Source: JABJAG01 sp965222215 (lineage in GTDB: Bacteria; Pseudomonadota; Alphaproteobacteria; UBA6615). From it: 64,000 bases of DNA. Shown here piece after piece: positions 8,513-17,272 of this stretch. Every line of letters starts with the position of its first letter. Position 1 is the first letter of the stretch. The translations under genes and the position numbers were made by a program. Location: contig OZ244931.1 of assembly GCA_965222215.1 (NCBI GenBank), positions 2,852,001-2,916,000 on the forward strand, given 5' to 3'. The notes under the pieces were generated by a model. That model was not told the origin of the DNA. It searched no databases and worked only from the letters and a program-made list of their open reading frames with translations.

Positions 8513-9550
8513 TCAGGCGACGTGCGGCTCGCGCTCGTACCACGTGACGACGGAGCCCAGCGCACCTGAACTGTCCGCCTTGTCGCCGCCCGACAGAACC
8601 AGGGTCCATTCGTCAACGGGCATGTAGCGCGGCGCGAGGAAACGATAGAGATCGCGAAGCGCCGGCACGATGTCGAAGGGATCGGCGTTCCGCACCGAGA
8701 TTCGGTCCCAGGCAGCGCGGAAAGGCTCCCACGCCGAAAGCCGGCGTGCCAGGTCGTCACGTATCCTGCGCATGAAAAGCTGCATCGCGTCGGGATCGGT
8801 GAAAGCCGAAACCACATCGGAGAGCCGTGTGTCGACCTCCCGGATCAACGAGCGGAATTGCGTGACCGGTTTCGCGATCATCCGCGCGACCGGCTCGAGA
8901 TCCGACATCACGCTGGCGTGGTGCACGAAATCGCGGCGCATGCTCACCAGCTTGTCGGAGATGCTCGCGATCGCGGACGTACGCTCCCGCAGCGTCTCGA
9001 TGTAGGCAAGCTCTTCCGCAAGATCGTTCATCACCGACGACAGCCGGGTCGCGCCGTGCGCCCCATCGCCGAAATGAGCCGCAAGGCGAAGCAGTGAAAA
9101 CCGGATCGTTTCGTCGTTCACATAGCGCGCAAGGAATTGCCGCAGGCGAACCTGATCGTCGCGCGGCACCTCCTGGGCGAGGTTCCAGCCGACGAGTTCA
9201 GCCGTAATGCGGTTGCGCGCATCGGCAATGTGGCGCGCGTCAGGCGCCCAGGAGGGATTGCCCGTCAGCACTTCCGCGGGAACCGGATCGCCGAGGCTCA
9301 ACACCGAGACATAGTCGAGCGAGCGCGAAACGGTGTTGAGCATCACGGCATCCGCCGTGGCCTCCGTGAGACTGAATTCCCGCTTGAAGCCGTCGAACGG
9401 CAACATGACCTTCTGGTCGCCGAGTTCGAAAACCAGCACGGGCTCCCCGCCCTGCGCGTCACGGCGGAACAGCGCGTCCGGAAACGTCGAAAAGAAGCTG
9501 TGCCGGAACGCGACGGTATCGGGCATCCGGAACGTCAGTTGCTTTGCCAT
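8513..9550 (-). CDS. Hypothetical protein, 345 residues
   Basis: I do not recognise this protein. It has no signal peptide or membrane segment. The N-terminal third looks like mixed alpha/beta, while residues ~150-250 are predicted long helices (LAEELAYIETLRERTSAIASI, VSMRRDFVHHASV) that could form a coiled coil. The last part has LRDLYRFLAPRYMP and YEREPHV. It is flanked by unrelated genes, has an AT-rich upstream region with a perfect 14-bp palindrome, and is oriented away from the urate cluster. Codon use is like that of its neighbours. Confidence 0.75.
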   Translation of the reverse strand: MAKQLTFRMPDTVAFRHSFFSTFPDALFRRDAQGGEPVLVFELGDQKVMLPFDGFKREFSLTEATADAVMLNTVSRSLDYVSVLSLGDPVPAEVLTGNPSWAPDARHIADARNRITAELVGWNLAQEVPRDDQVRLRQFLARYVNDETIRFSLLRLAAHFGDGAHGATRLSSVMNDLAEELAYIETLRERTSAIASISDKLVSMRRDFVHHASVMSDLEPVARMIAKPVTQFRSLIREVDTRLSDVVSAFTDPDAMQLFMRRIRDDLARRLSAWEPFRAAWDRISVRNADPFDIVPALRDLYRFLAPRYMPVDEWTLVLSGGDKADSSGALGSVVTWYEREPHVA

Positions 9551-9623
9551 TCTGAACTCGCCTCACGCTTGCGCACCCCGCAGGTGCTCTCGCAATAGTG
9601 GTGAGGCTCATTTTTTAGTTTTG

Positions 9624-9637
9624 GTTGTTTAAACAAC
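9624..9637. promoter_or_regulatory. Perfect 14-bp palindrome, possible operator
   Basis: GTTGTTTAAACAAC is a perfect inverted repeat in an AT-rich patch (9609-9645) that contrasts with the GC-rich surroundings. It lies 74 bases upstream of the 345-residue hypothetical gene at 9550, a typical place for a regulator site. It may be a dimer-binding operator; nothing identifies the protein. Confidence 0.45.
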
Positions 9638-9685
9638 ACTTAACGCCCGTCATACGTGCTTACTGTCAAACACCGGGCGATTGAT

Positions 9686-10918
9686 CTAGAAGATTGTCGC
9701 ACGCGCCCGGTACCATTCGACGATCAGCGCGCGTTCTTCCGGCTCCATGAGGGACACGTTCGCCGGTGGCATCGCCCTGCTGCGCCCGGACTGCAGGTAG
9801 ATCTGTGTCGCGTGCCGCACGATGTCCCGGTCGTTTTCCAGGGCCACGCCGCGCGGGGCGGCGGCAATGCCGTCCCACGCGGGTTCGCGCGCATGGCACA
9901 CAGTGCAGCGACCGAGAACGACATCGCGCACCTGCGCGAAGTTCTCGTCGGCTACCAGTTCCTGTTCCGCCGCGCCGAGCTCCGAGATGCTCTCGCTAAG
10001 GTCGCTGAGCACTTTCGGCGCGGTCGACAGCCACATGATCACGATGAAGATCGCGATCGTTGCCGGCCAGGTCCAGACCGGCGACTTCCCGCCCGCATGC
10101 ATGGTGTTGAAGAAGTGCCGGATCGTGACCCCCATCAGGAACACGAGGCTGGCGATGATCCAGTTGTATTCGGTCGCGAAGGCGAGCGGATAGTGGTTCG
10201 ACACCATCAGGAACAGCACGGGCAACGTCAGGTAGTTGTTGTGCACCGAACGCTGCTTGCCGATGGCGCCGTACCTGGCGTCCGGCACGCGGCCCGCCTT
10301 CAGGTCGGCCACGACGACGCGCTGGTTCGGGATGATGATGAGCAGGACGTTCGCGGCCATGATCGTCGCCGTGAACACGCCCAGATGCAGCAGCGCGGCG
10401 CGGCCGGAGAACACCTGCGTATAGCCCCAGGACATAGCGACCAGCATGACGTAGAGGAAGATCATCAGCCGGGTGTTGTCGTCGCCGAACCGGCTCTTGC
10501 AGATGAAATCGTAGGCGATCCAGCCGAACACGATCGAACCGACGGATATCGCGATGGCCCAGCCGATCGGGATGTCGAGCACCTCCGGATCGACCAGGAA
10601 CAGATCGGCGCCCATGTAATAGACCAGCACCATCAGGACGAAGCCCGACAGCCAGGTCGCATAGGCCTCCCACTTGAACCAGACCAGATGTTCGGGCAGT
10701 TCCGGCGGCGCCACGAGGAACTTGCGCACATGGTAGAAGCCGCCGCCATGGACCTGCCATTCCTCGCCATGGACGCCCTCCGGCAGGTCGGGCGACTTGC
10801 GCAGGCCCAGGTCGAGCGCGATGAAGTAGAAGGACGAGCCGATCCACGCGATGCCGGTGACAACGTGCAGCCACCGCGCGGCGAAGGACATCCAGTCCAT
10901 AAAGATTGCCGTGTCCAT
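9686..10918 (-). CDS. puuD: Membrane urate hydroxylase with cytochrome c domain, PuuD
   Basis: This 410-residue protein matches PuuD, the membrane-bound urate hydroxylase that turns urate into 5-hydroxyisourate and passes electrons to the respiratory chain. About eight transmembrane segments fill residues 10-300 (start WMSFAARWLHVVTGIAWIG). The C-terminal domain is a cytochrome c with the haem motif C-T-V-C-H (338-342) and a likely axial Met in AMPPAN (383). It replaces the soluble uricase HpxO/Uox, neither of which is seen here. It is divergent from the LysR gene across 112 bases. First step of the urate pathway encoded by the neighbouring genes. Confidence 0.93.
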   Translation of the reverse strand: MDTAIFMDWMSFAARWLHVVTGIAWIGSSFYFIALDLGLRKSPDLPEGVHGEEWQVHGGGFYHVRKFLVAPPELPEHLVWFKWEAYATWLSGFVLMVLVYYMGADLFLVDPEVLDIPIGWAIAISVGSIVFGWIAYDFICKSRFGDDNTRLMIFLYVMLVAMSWGYTQVFSGRAALLHLGVFTATIMAANVLLIIIPNQRVVVADLKAGRVPDARYGAIGKQRSVHNNYLTLPVLFLMVSNHYPLAFATEYNWIIASLVFLMGVTIRHFFNTMHAGGKSPVWTWPATIAIFIVIMWLSTAPKVLSDLSESISELGAAEQELVADENFAQVRDVVLGRCTVCHAREPAWDGIAAAPRGVALENDRDIVRHATQIYLQSGRSRAMPPANVSLMEPEERALIVEWYRARATIF

Positions 10919-11030
10919 AATCCCCCTCCGAACCCGGGACGCGCTATTCCGATCAGACTAGCCGATGCCCTAGTTTTGGGAATGCAGAAAATGGGCGAGG
11001 ACTTTCAAAATTTTCTTGTAAGTTGTCCGC

Positions 11031-11963
11031 ATGTCCCAGATCGACAACATCCGCATGTTCGTCCGGGTCTTCGAACTCGGCAGCATGTCCGAGGCGGCGC
11101 GCGACCAGCGCGTCTCGCCCGCCGTGGCGTCGAGCCGGATCTCCCGGCTGGAGAAACACCTCGGCGTGCGCCTGTTCAACCGGACCACCCGGCGCATCCA
11201 CCCGACCGAGCACGGGCAGGCCTACTACGACGGCGCGGTGAAGGTCCTGCAGGCGATGGAGGAGGCCGAGGCGGCCGTCACGGCGATCTCCCAGCAGCCG
11301 CGCGGCACCATCTTCGTCGCCGCGCCCCTGGGTGTCGGCAAGCGCTTCATCGCGCCGAACGTGCCCGGCTTCAAGGACGCCTACCCGGAGATCAACGTTC
11401 GGCTGCGCATGTCCGACCGCAACGTCGACATCACCAAGGAGGGCATCGACGTCGCCTTCCACCTCGGCAGCCTGACGGATTCCGCGCTCCGCCTGCACAA
11501 GATCGCCGACTGTCCCCGCGTGCTCTGCGCATCGCCGCACTATGTGGCGCGCCGCGGCATGCCCGCCGACGGACAGGCGCTCGTCGACGACAAGCACGAC
11601 TGCCTGCTGTTGCGATTCCCGGGCGCGCCGGAATTCGCGTGGACGCTGGTCGAGGACGGCACGCCGCGCACGTTCGAAGTGTCCGGCCCGTTCGAGAGCG
11701 ACGACGGCGACGTGCTCACCGACTGGGCCCTGTCCGGCCAGGGCATCGCCAACAAGCCGGTGTTCGAAGTGGCGGAGCACCTGATGGCGGGCGCGCTGGT
11801 GCCGGTGGCGCGCACGACACCCCCGACGCCGGCGCAGCTGGCCTGCCTGTACCCGCACAAGCAGTTCCAGGACCCGAAGATCACGCTGTTCATGGATTTC
11901 ATGGTGGCCCGCTGCCGCGAGCACCTGAAGGAAAGCGACGCGCGCTATCAGCTTCCGCGGTAG
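11031..11963 (+). CDS. LysR family transcriptional regulator
   Basis: This 310-residue regulator has an N-terminal winged helix-turn-helix (residues 1-60; MSEAARDQRVSPAVASSRIS and LEKHLGVRLFNRTTR are the usual helix and wing) and a periplasmic-binding-like effector domain (GTIFVAAPLGVGKRFIAP onward). It lies inside the urate cluster, divergent from puuD and ending over the 3' end of uraH, so it is the obvious candidate to sense a purine or ureide and control the cluster. An AT-rich dyad (TTTCAAAATTTTCTTG around 11003) sits in the shared promoter region. The effector is inferred only from context. Confidence 0.9.
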   Translation: MSQIDNIRMFVRVFELGSMSEAARDQRVSPAVASSRISRLEKHLGVRLFNRTTRRIHPTEHGQAYYDGAVKVLQAMEEAEAAVTAISQQPRGTIFVAAPLGVGKRFIAPNVPGFKDAYPEINVRLRMSDRNVDITKEGIDVAFHLGSLTDSALRLHKIADCPRVLCASPHYVARRGMPADGQALVDDKHDCLLLRFPGAPEFAWTLVEDGTPRTFEVSGPFESDDGDVLTDWALSGQGIANKPVFEVAEHLMAGALVPVARTTPPTPAQLACLYPHKQFQDPKITLFMDFMVARCREHLKESDARYQLPR

Positions 11964-12310
11964 GTCGAATAGCCGAAGGGCGAGAGCAGCAGCGGCACGT
12001 GATAGTGGGCGTCCGCCTCGGTCATTGTGAAGCGGATCGGTACCTGGTCGAGGAACAGCTCCTCCGCCGACAGGCCCGACGTGCGGGTCAGATATTCTCC
12101 GGCATGAAAGACCAGTTCGTAGGTGCCGGTCTGGAAATCGTCGGCGGGCAGGATCGGCGCGTCGGTGCGGCCGTCGTCGTTGGTCTCGACCGACGCGACA
12201 TGCACGGGTGCATTGCCGTCGATACGAAACAGGTCGATGGCGAGCCCGGCCGCGGGGCAGCCGCGCGCCGTGTCCAGCACATGGGTGGTGAGGTATCCGC
12301 CGTCGCTCAT
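11948..12310 (-). CDS. uraH: 5-hydroxyisourate hydrolase
   Basis: This 120-residue transthyretin-related protein hydrolyses 5-hydroxyisourate, the PuuD product, to OHCU. It has the family marks: TTHVLDTARG near the start (catalytic His9), the SVETNDDGRTD region, FHAGEY, HYHVPLLLSPFGYSTY, and the hallmark C-terminal Y-R-G-S. Length is normal, and there is no periplasmic signal, so it is cytoplasmic. Its 3' end overlaps the convergent LysR gene by 16 bases. Divergent from the puuE-uraD gene over a 161-base region that should contain the promoters. Confidence 0.95.
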   Translation of the reverse strand: MSDGGYLTTHVLDTARGCPAAGLAIDLFRIDGNAPVHVASVETNDDGRTDAPILPADDFQTGTYELVFHAGEYLTRTSGLSAEELFLDQVPIRFTMTEADAHYHVPLLLSPFGYSTYRGS

Positions 12311-12471
12311 GCTTCGCTCCGTCCGTTTGCAGACACGCTGAAGACACCATCATCGGGCAACCGGCACCAAACGAAACCTCGAAACGCCAACATGTCTTTC
12401 TTCCGTTTTTTGAAAATCGCCGTCATTGTTTTCGATTATAGGTGGAATCGACGTCTTTGAGGGGACCTGAG

Positions 12472-13893
12472 TTGAATCGCTACCCGCGTGACCTGCATGG
12501 CTACGGCGCCGTGCCGCCCGACCCGCAGTGGCCGGACGGCGCGCAGATCGCCGTCCAGTTCGTCATCAACTACGAGGAGGGCGGCGAGAACTCGATCCTC
12601 CACGGGGACGAGGCCTCCGAAGCCTTCCTGTCCGAGATCGTCGGCGCCGAGGCTTGGCCGGGCCAGCGCCACTGGAACATGGAATCGATCTACGAGTACG
12701 GCGCGCGCGCCGGCTTCTGGCGGCTGCACCGGATGTTCACCGGTGCGGACATCCCGGTCACGGTCTACGCCATCGGCACCGCGCTGGAACGCTCCCCGGG
12801 CCAGACGCAGGCCATGCAGGACGCCGGGTGGGAGATCGCATCCCACGGCCACAAGTGGATCGAGTGGAAAGACTTCGCGCGCGACGAGGAACGCGCGCTG
12901 ATCGAGGAATCCGTCCGCATCCACACCGGGGCCACCGGCGCGCGCCCGCTCGGCTGGTACACCGGCCGCTGCACCGAGAACTCCATGGACCTGATCGCCG
13001 AGCTGGGCGGCTTCGCCTACACGGCCGACAGCTACGCCGACGACCTGCCCTACTGGTACCTGTCCGAGCACGACCCGCTGCTGGTCGTGCCCTACACACT
13101 CGACGCCAACGACATGCGCTTCGCCACGCCCCAGGGATTCAATTCGGGCGACCAGTTCTTCGCGTACCTGAAGGACAGCTTCGACGCGCTCTACGAGGAA
13201 GGCGCGAACGGCGCGCCGAAGATGCTGTCGGTCGGCCTGCACTGCCGCCTCGCCGGCCGGCCGGGCCGCATCCAGGCGCTGAAACGCTTCGTCGACTATG
13301 TGCAGGGCCACGACCGGGTGTGGTTCGCCCGCCGGATCGATATCGCCGACCACTGGCGCAAGGTGCATCCGGCGCCGGACAACAGCGAGCGCCCTTCGGC
13401 CATGTCGAAGGAGGATTTCGTGTCGCGATTCGGCGGCATTTTCGAGCATTCGCCCTGGGTCGCCGAGCGCGCCCACGCGCTGGAACTCGGCCCGGCCCAC
13501 GACACGGCGGCGGGCGTCCACAACGCCATGGCCCGCGCGTTCCGCGCGGCCGGCGACGACGAACGGCTCGAGGTGCTCCGCGCCCATCCCGACCTTGCGG
13601 GCAAGCTCGCCGCCGCCAAACGCCTGACCGCAGAATCGACCGCCGAGCAGGCGTCCGCCGGGCTCGACGCGCTGACCGACGCCGAGCGCGAGACCTTCAC
13701 CCGCCTGAACGGCGCCTACACGGACAAGTTCGGTTTCCCCTACATCATCGCGGTGAAGGGCCTGACCAAGGAACAGATCCTGGCGGCGTTCGAACGCCGC
13801 ATCGACAACGACCGCGATACCGAATTCGCCGAGGCCTGCCGCCAGGTCGAACGAATCGCCCGCCTGCGGCTTGAGGACATGCTCGATGACTGA
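12472..13893 (+). CDS. PuuE-UraD fusion: allantoinase-type polysaccharide-deacetylase fold plus OHCU decarboxylase
   Basis: This 473-residue bifunctional protein has a polysaccharide-deacetylase-fold PuuE allantoinase (~1-300, with VNYEEGGENSILHGD-type N-terminus at 33-46, SHGHKW at 124-129, GWYTGR at 161-166) fused to OHCU decarboxylase UraD (~311-473: EHSPWVAERA at 325-334, HPDLAGKLA at 372-380, FPYIIAVKG at 422-430). It thus should make (S)-allantoin from OHCU and open the ring to allantoate. The start is TTG 12472, with GAGGGG eight bases before and NRYPRDLHGYG right after, as in other PuuE; GTG 12442 would add ten unrelated residues. The stop overlaps the allantoicase start. Confidence 0.9.
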   Translation: MNRYPRDLHGYGAVPPDPQWPDGAQIAVQFVINYEEGGENSILHGDEASEAFLSEIVGAEAWPGQRHWNMESIYEYGARAGFWRLHRMFTGADIPVTVYAIGTALERSPGQTQAMQDAGWEIASHGHKWIEWKDFARDEERALIEESVRIHTGATGARPLGWYTGRCTENSMDLIAELGGFAYTADSYADDLPYWYLSEHDPLLVVPYTLDANDMRFATPQGFNSGDQFFAYLKDSFDALYEEGANGAPKMLSVGLHCRLAGRPGRIQALKRFVDYVQGHDRVWFARRIDIADHWRKVHPAPDNSERPSAMSKEDFVSRFGGIFEHSPWVAERAHALELGPAHDTAAGVHNAMARAFRAAGDDERLEVLRAHPDLAGKLAAAKRLTAESTAEQASAGLDALTDAERETFTRLNGAYTDKFGFPYIIAVKGLTKEQILAAFERRIDNDRDTEFAEACRQVERIARLRLEDMLDD

Positions 13894-14905
13894 CCGTATC
13901 GTCGCCCCGGACTCCGAAGAGGCTCCCGCCTTCACCCGCAACGCGATCAACATCGCGTCGGCCGGGCTCGGCGCCCGCGCGGTTTCCGCAACCGACGAGT
14001 TCTTCGCCCCACTGGCACGGATGCTCGCCGACAGCCCCGCCGTCTTCTATCCCGACAAATACGACGACAACGGCAAGTGGATGGACGGCTGGGAGACCCG
14101 GCGGCGGCGCGGCGGCGGGCATGACCATGCCATCATCGCACTGGCGGCGCCGGGACGCATCCACGGCTTCGACGTGGACACCTCCCACTTTACGGGGAAC
14201 AACGCCCCGGCCTGCCGGATCGAGGGCTGGAACGGCGAAGGCGACCCGGACGATTGCGCTGACTGGGAAGAAATCCTCCCGACCGTCCCGCTGAACCCCG
14301 ACAGCCACAACCATTTCGCCTGCGCCGACGAGCGGATCTGGAGCCACCTGCGCCTGCACATCTACCCCGACGGCGGCGTCGCGCGGCTGCGGGTCTTCGG
14401 CACACCGCGGATCGAAGCGGCGGCGGGCACGGAGCTCGACCTGGCCTCGGCGCTGAACGGCGGACGCATCGTCGCCTACTCCGACGCCCACTACGGCACC
14501 TTCCACCGGATGCTCGCGCCCGGGCGTGGCGAGAACATGGGCGACGGCTGGGAGACCCGGCGACGGCGCGGCCCCGGCCACGACTGGATCATCGTTGCGC
14601 TGGCCGGCCGCGGCACGGTCTCCAGCGCGCTGGTCGACACCGCCCACTTCAAGGGCAACTACCCGGACTCCTGCTCGATCCAGGCCGCCGACATGTCCGG
14701 CTTCGGCGCCGACCTCGACGACGCCATCGTCGCCGCCTCGATGTTCTGGGACACGCTGCTCGACCAGCAGAAGCTGTCGGCCGACGCGGAACATCCGTTC
14801 AACGGCAATGCGATCGCCGACCTGGGCCCCGTGACCCATGTACGCCTCAACATCTTTCCCGACGGCGGTATCAGCCGCCTGCGACTGTTGGGTGCTCTCG
14901 TATGA
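13886..14905 (+). CDS. alc: Allantoicase
   Basis: This 339-residue enzyme hydrolyses allantoate to ureidoglycolate and urea. It shows the internal duplication of the family: a DGWETRRRRG block at about 67-76 and again at about 218-227, each followed by a HD pair and a jelly-roll-like domain ending in IYPDGGVARLR and IFPDGGISRLR. ATG 13886 overlaps the TGA of puuE-uraD, so the two are translationally coupled. The upstream GTG/TTG-extended frame is only overlap. Downstream, an inverted palindrome pair separates it from allA. Confidence 0.93.
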   Translation: MTDRIVAPDSEEAPAFTRNAINIASAGLGARAVSATDEFFAPLARMLADSPAVFYPDKYDDNGKWMDGWETRRRRGGGHDHAIIALAAPGRIHGFDVDTSHFTGNNAPACRIEGWNGEGDPDDCADWEEILPTVPLNPDSHNHFACADERIWSHLRLHIYPDGGVARLRVFGTPRIEAAAGTELDLASALNGGRIVAYSDAHYGTFHRMLAPGRGENMGDGWETRRRRGPGHDWIIVALAGRGTVSSALVDTAHFKGNYPDSCSIQAADMSGFGADLDDAIVAASMFWDTLLDQQKLSADAEHPFNGNAIADLGPVTHVRLNIFPDGGISRLRLLGALV

Positions 14906-14920
14906 CGGCGTGGCACGAGG

Positions 14921-14996
14921 ACGGGCGGGTCACAGACCCGCCCCTACATGTGACCGGACCAGCGTTTGTAGGGGCGGGTTTCAAACCCGCCCGTGT
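14921..14996. repeat. Inverted pair of GC-rich palindromes
   Basis: Two hairpins face each other: GGGCGGGT cacag ACCCGCCC (14923-14943) and GGGCGGGTTT c AAACCCGCCC (14972-14992). Their flanks CCCCTACA (14941-14948) and TGTAGGGG (14967-14974) are inverted copies of each other, so the whole forms one nested dyad with an 18-base centre. This looks like a REP/BIME-type repetitive unit inside the urate operon; in RNA it would be a large stem that could set the allantoicase/allA expression ratio. Confidence 0.8.
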
Positions 14997-15008
14997 CGAC
15001 GGGCGCAA

Positions 15009-15503
15009 ATGAACCGGACGATCCATACCGTGCCGCTGGAGCCCGAGGCGTTCGCGCCGTTTGGCGATGTCATCGAAGTGACCAGCGAGCCGGACCAGAT
15101 CATCAATCGCGGCATGTGCGGGCGTTACCACGACCTCGCTGATCTGGACTTCACCGGCGAAGGTGCGCGGGCAGGCATCAGCCTGTTCCAGGCGAAGACC
15201 CGGTCGCTACCCTACGAACTCGACATGATGGAGCGGCACCCGCAGGGCAGCCAGGCCTTCCTGCCCATGACCGCCGACGCATTCCTGGTCACGGTCGCGC
15301 CCGACAACGGCGGCGAACCGGGAACGCCACAGGCCTTTTTGACGCGCCCCGGTCAGGGCGTGAACTACCGCCGGGGGACATGGCACGGCGTCCTGACGCC
15401 GCTTCACGATCCCGGCCTTTTCGCGGTCGTCGACAGGATCGGCGACGGCGACAACCTGGAGGAGCACTGGTTCGAGGTGCCCTACACCATCCAGGAGCCC
15501 TGA
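15009..15503 (+). CDS. allA: Ureidoglycolate lyase
   Basis: This 164-residue cupin-fold enzyme splits ureidoglycolate into glyoxylate and urea, the last step of the pathway. It has the AllA pattern: EAFAPFGDVIE near the N-terminus, SLFQAKTRSLPYELDMMERHPQGSQAF-type central strands with HPQGSQAF, and WHGVLTPL with VVDRIG near the end. ATG 15009 was chosen as the first codon after the palindrome pair; the frame is open upstream but has no homologous sequence. It is followed by the NCS2 permease gene 62 bases downstream, probably in one operon. Confidence 0.92.
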   Translation: MNRTIHTVPLEPEAFAPFGDVIEVTSEPDQIINRGMCGRYHDLADLDFTGEGARAGISLFQAKTRSLPYELDMMERHPQGSQAFLPMTADAFLVTVAPDNGGEPGTPQAFLTRPGQGVNYRRGTWHGVLTPLHDPGLFAVVDRIGDGDNLEEHWFEVPYTIQEP

Positions 15504-15565
15504 TTACGTTCATTTGTTCCAGTACGGCCTAGCCACTCTCAATAAAAAATCGGAGGCAACGCAAA

Positions 15566-16966
15566 ATGGCACTTACAGGCATCGGAACGCCGGAACAGCT
15601 CCGCGATCCCGAATATACCCCACCCATCGCAAAGGCGATTCCGCTTGGGATTCAGCATGTCCTTGCGATGTTTATCTCAAACGTCACCCCGGCGATCATC
15701 GTCGCCGGCGCAGCCGGTTTCGGATTCGGTTCAAATTCGCCGGACTTTCCGGAACTGATCTACATGATCCAGATGTCGATGCTGTTTGCCGGTATCGCGA
15801 CACTGATTCAGACCATCGGCATGGGCCCGGTCGGCGCCAGGCTTCCCGTGGTTCAGGGCACAAGCTTCGCCTTCCTGCCGATCATGATCCCGCTGGTTGC
15901 CGGCAAGGGCGTCGAGGCGCTTCCCGCGCTGTTCGGCGGCGTGCTGATCGGCGGCCTGTTCCACGCGCTCCTCGGCACCTTCATCGGCCGCATCCGTTTT
16001 GCGCTGCCGCCCCTGGTAACGGGACTGGTTGTCCTGATGATCGGGCTGGCGCTGGTCAAGGTCGGCATTCAGTATTCGGCCGGCGGCGTGCCGGCCATCG
16101 GCAAGCCCGAATACGGAAGCGCGCTGAACTGGGGTGTCGCACTGGTGGTGATCTTCGTGACCCTGGGCCTGAAGTTCTTTGCCCGGGGCATGTGGTCGGT
16201 CGGCGCCGTGCTGATCGGCCTCATCGTCGGCTACATCGTGGCCGCCGCACTCGGCATGGTGAGCTTCGGCAACGTTGAACGCGCTGCCGTGTTCGCGCTG
16301 CCCGATCCCTTCCGCTACGGGTTCGAGTTCAGCGTCGCCGCGGTTGTCGGTTTCTGCCTGATGGCCTTCGTCTCGGCCGTGGAAACGGTCGGCGACGTGT
16401 CGGGTATCACCAAGGGTGGCGCGGGCCGCGAGGCAACGGACAAGGAAATCTCCGGCGCGACCTACGCCGACGGTTTCGGTACGGCCATCGCAGGCATCTT
16501 CGGCGGACTGCCGAACACCTCGTTCAGCCAGAACGTCGGCCTGGTCGCCATGACCGGCGTCATGAGTCGGCATGTCGTGACCTTCGGGGCCATCTTCCTG
16601 GTCCTCGCCGGGCTGTTCCCGAAAGTCGGCGCCCTGATTTCCACAATCCCGATCGAGGTTCTCGGCGGCGGCGTCATCGTGATGTTCGGCATGGTCGCCG
16701 CGGCGGGCGTTTCGATGCTGTCCGACGTCCACTGGAACCGGCGCAACATGGTGATTTTTGCTGTCGCGCTGGCCGTTGGCCTGGGACTGCAGCTCGAGCC
16801 GGGGGCGCTTCAGCATGTGCCGGATACCCTGCGCGTTCTGCTGGTCTCCGGCCTGCTGCCCGCGGCGTTCATCGCCATCGTCCTGAACCTTATCCTGCCG
16901 CAGGAACTGGCAGCTGAGGCGACGGAAGAAATCTCCGGTGGCATGGCCGGTCACAAGGACGACTGA
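15566..16966 (+). CDS. NCS2 family purine (xanthine/urate) permease
   Basis: This 466-residue inner-membrane protein has about 12-14 hydrophobic segments and the NCS2 marks: a QHVLAMF N-terminal motif, VQGTSFAFLPIM, the SAVETVGDVSG substrate motif in TM8 and GLPNTSFSQNVGLV in TM10. The family moves nucleobases with protons. Context (urate hydroxylase to AllA) suggests urate or xanthine uptake. A good GGAGG site (CGGAGGCAA) lies before ATG 15566. A long hairpin follows the stop. Confidence 0.92.
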   Translation: MALTGIGTPEQLRDPEYTPPIAKAIPLGIQHVLAMFISNVTPAIIVAGAAGFGFGSNSPDFPELIYMIQMSMLFAGIATLIQTIGMGPVGARLPVVQGTSFAFLPIMIPLVAGKGVEALPALFGGVLIGGLFHALLGTFIGRIRFALPPLVTGLVVLMIGLALVKVGIQYSAGGVPAIGKPEYGSALNWGVALVVIFVTLGLKFFARGMWSVGAVLIGLIVGYIVAAALGMVSFGNVERAAVFALPDPFRYGFEFSVAAVVGFCLMAFVSAVETVGDVSGITKGGAGREATDKEISGATYADGFGTAIAGIFGGLPNTSFSQNVGLVAMTGVMSRHVVTFGAIFLVLAGLFPKVGALISTIPIEVLGGGVIVMFGMVAAAGVSMLSDVHWNRRNMVIFAVALAVGLGLQLEPGALQHVPDTLRVLLVSGLLPAAFIAIVLNLILPQELAAEATEEISGGMAGHKDD

Positions 16967-17272
16967 CCCTTGTCAGAAGAGAAAAAGCATCCCCGGCGGC
17001 GGCTCCACACCTGCATGGTGTGTACCCGTCGCCGGGGCGAATTTCCTGTGGACAGTTGCCTCCGGGACCGCACAAGAAACCGGCAGCTGGTGTAATATTT
17101 CGGCAGCATCGCGGTCCACAGAAGCGCGCCAGAACGCGTCGGACGGAGGCAAGTACCTAAGTTCAAACAGGAAAGTCCCATGGCCGTTCCGGTGGCACCG
17201 GAGTTGCTATGCCGTACGAGGGCAGTCTCGGGGGGCTGCACACAATTTCAAACCTGCAAACGAGGTGAACAG
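16967..17272 (+). promoter_or_regulatory. 306-base leader of the ABC transporter with hairpins, possible purine riboswitch
   Basis: There is no gene here. Just after the permease stop is a long hairpin (16991-17037): CCCCGGCG/CGCCGGGG outside and CACACC/GGTGTG inside, without a T-run. Further on are CGCG-GTCCACAGAAG-CGCG (about 17111) and TCCGG/CCGGA (about 17189) stems, then GAGGTG as ribosome-binding site at 17262. Known xanthine-I (NMT1 motif) riboswitches precede genes for NMT1-type binding proteins and purine transport, exactly the downstream gene type. I cannot match the consensus by eye, so this is a candidate only. Confidence 0.4.

Noticed and set aside
9656..12460. A 934-codon open frame on the plus strand
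   Set aside because: It runs antisense to puuD and uraH and across the LysR gene in another frame; it has Arg/Pro/Ala-heavy composition without domains. It is a high-GC shadow.
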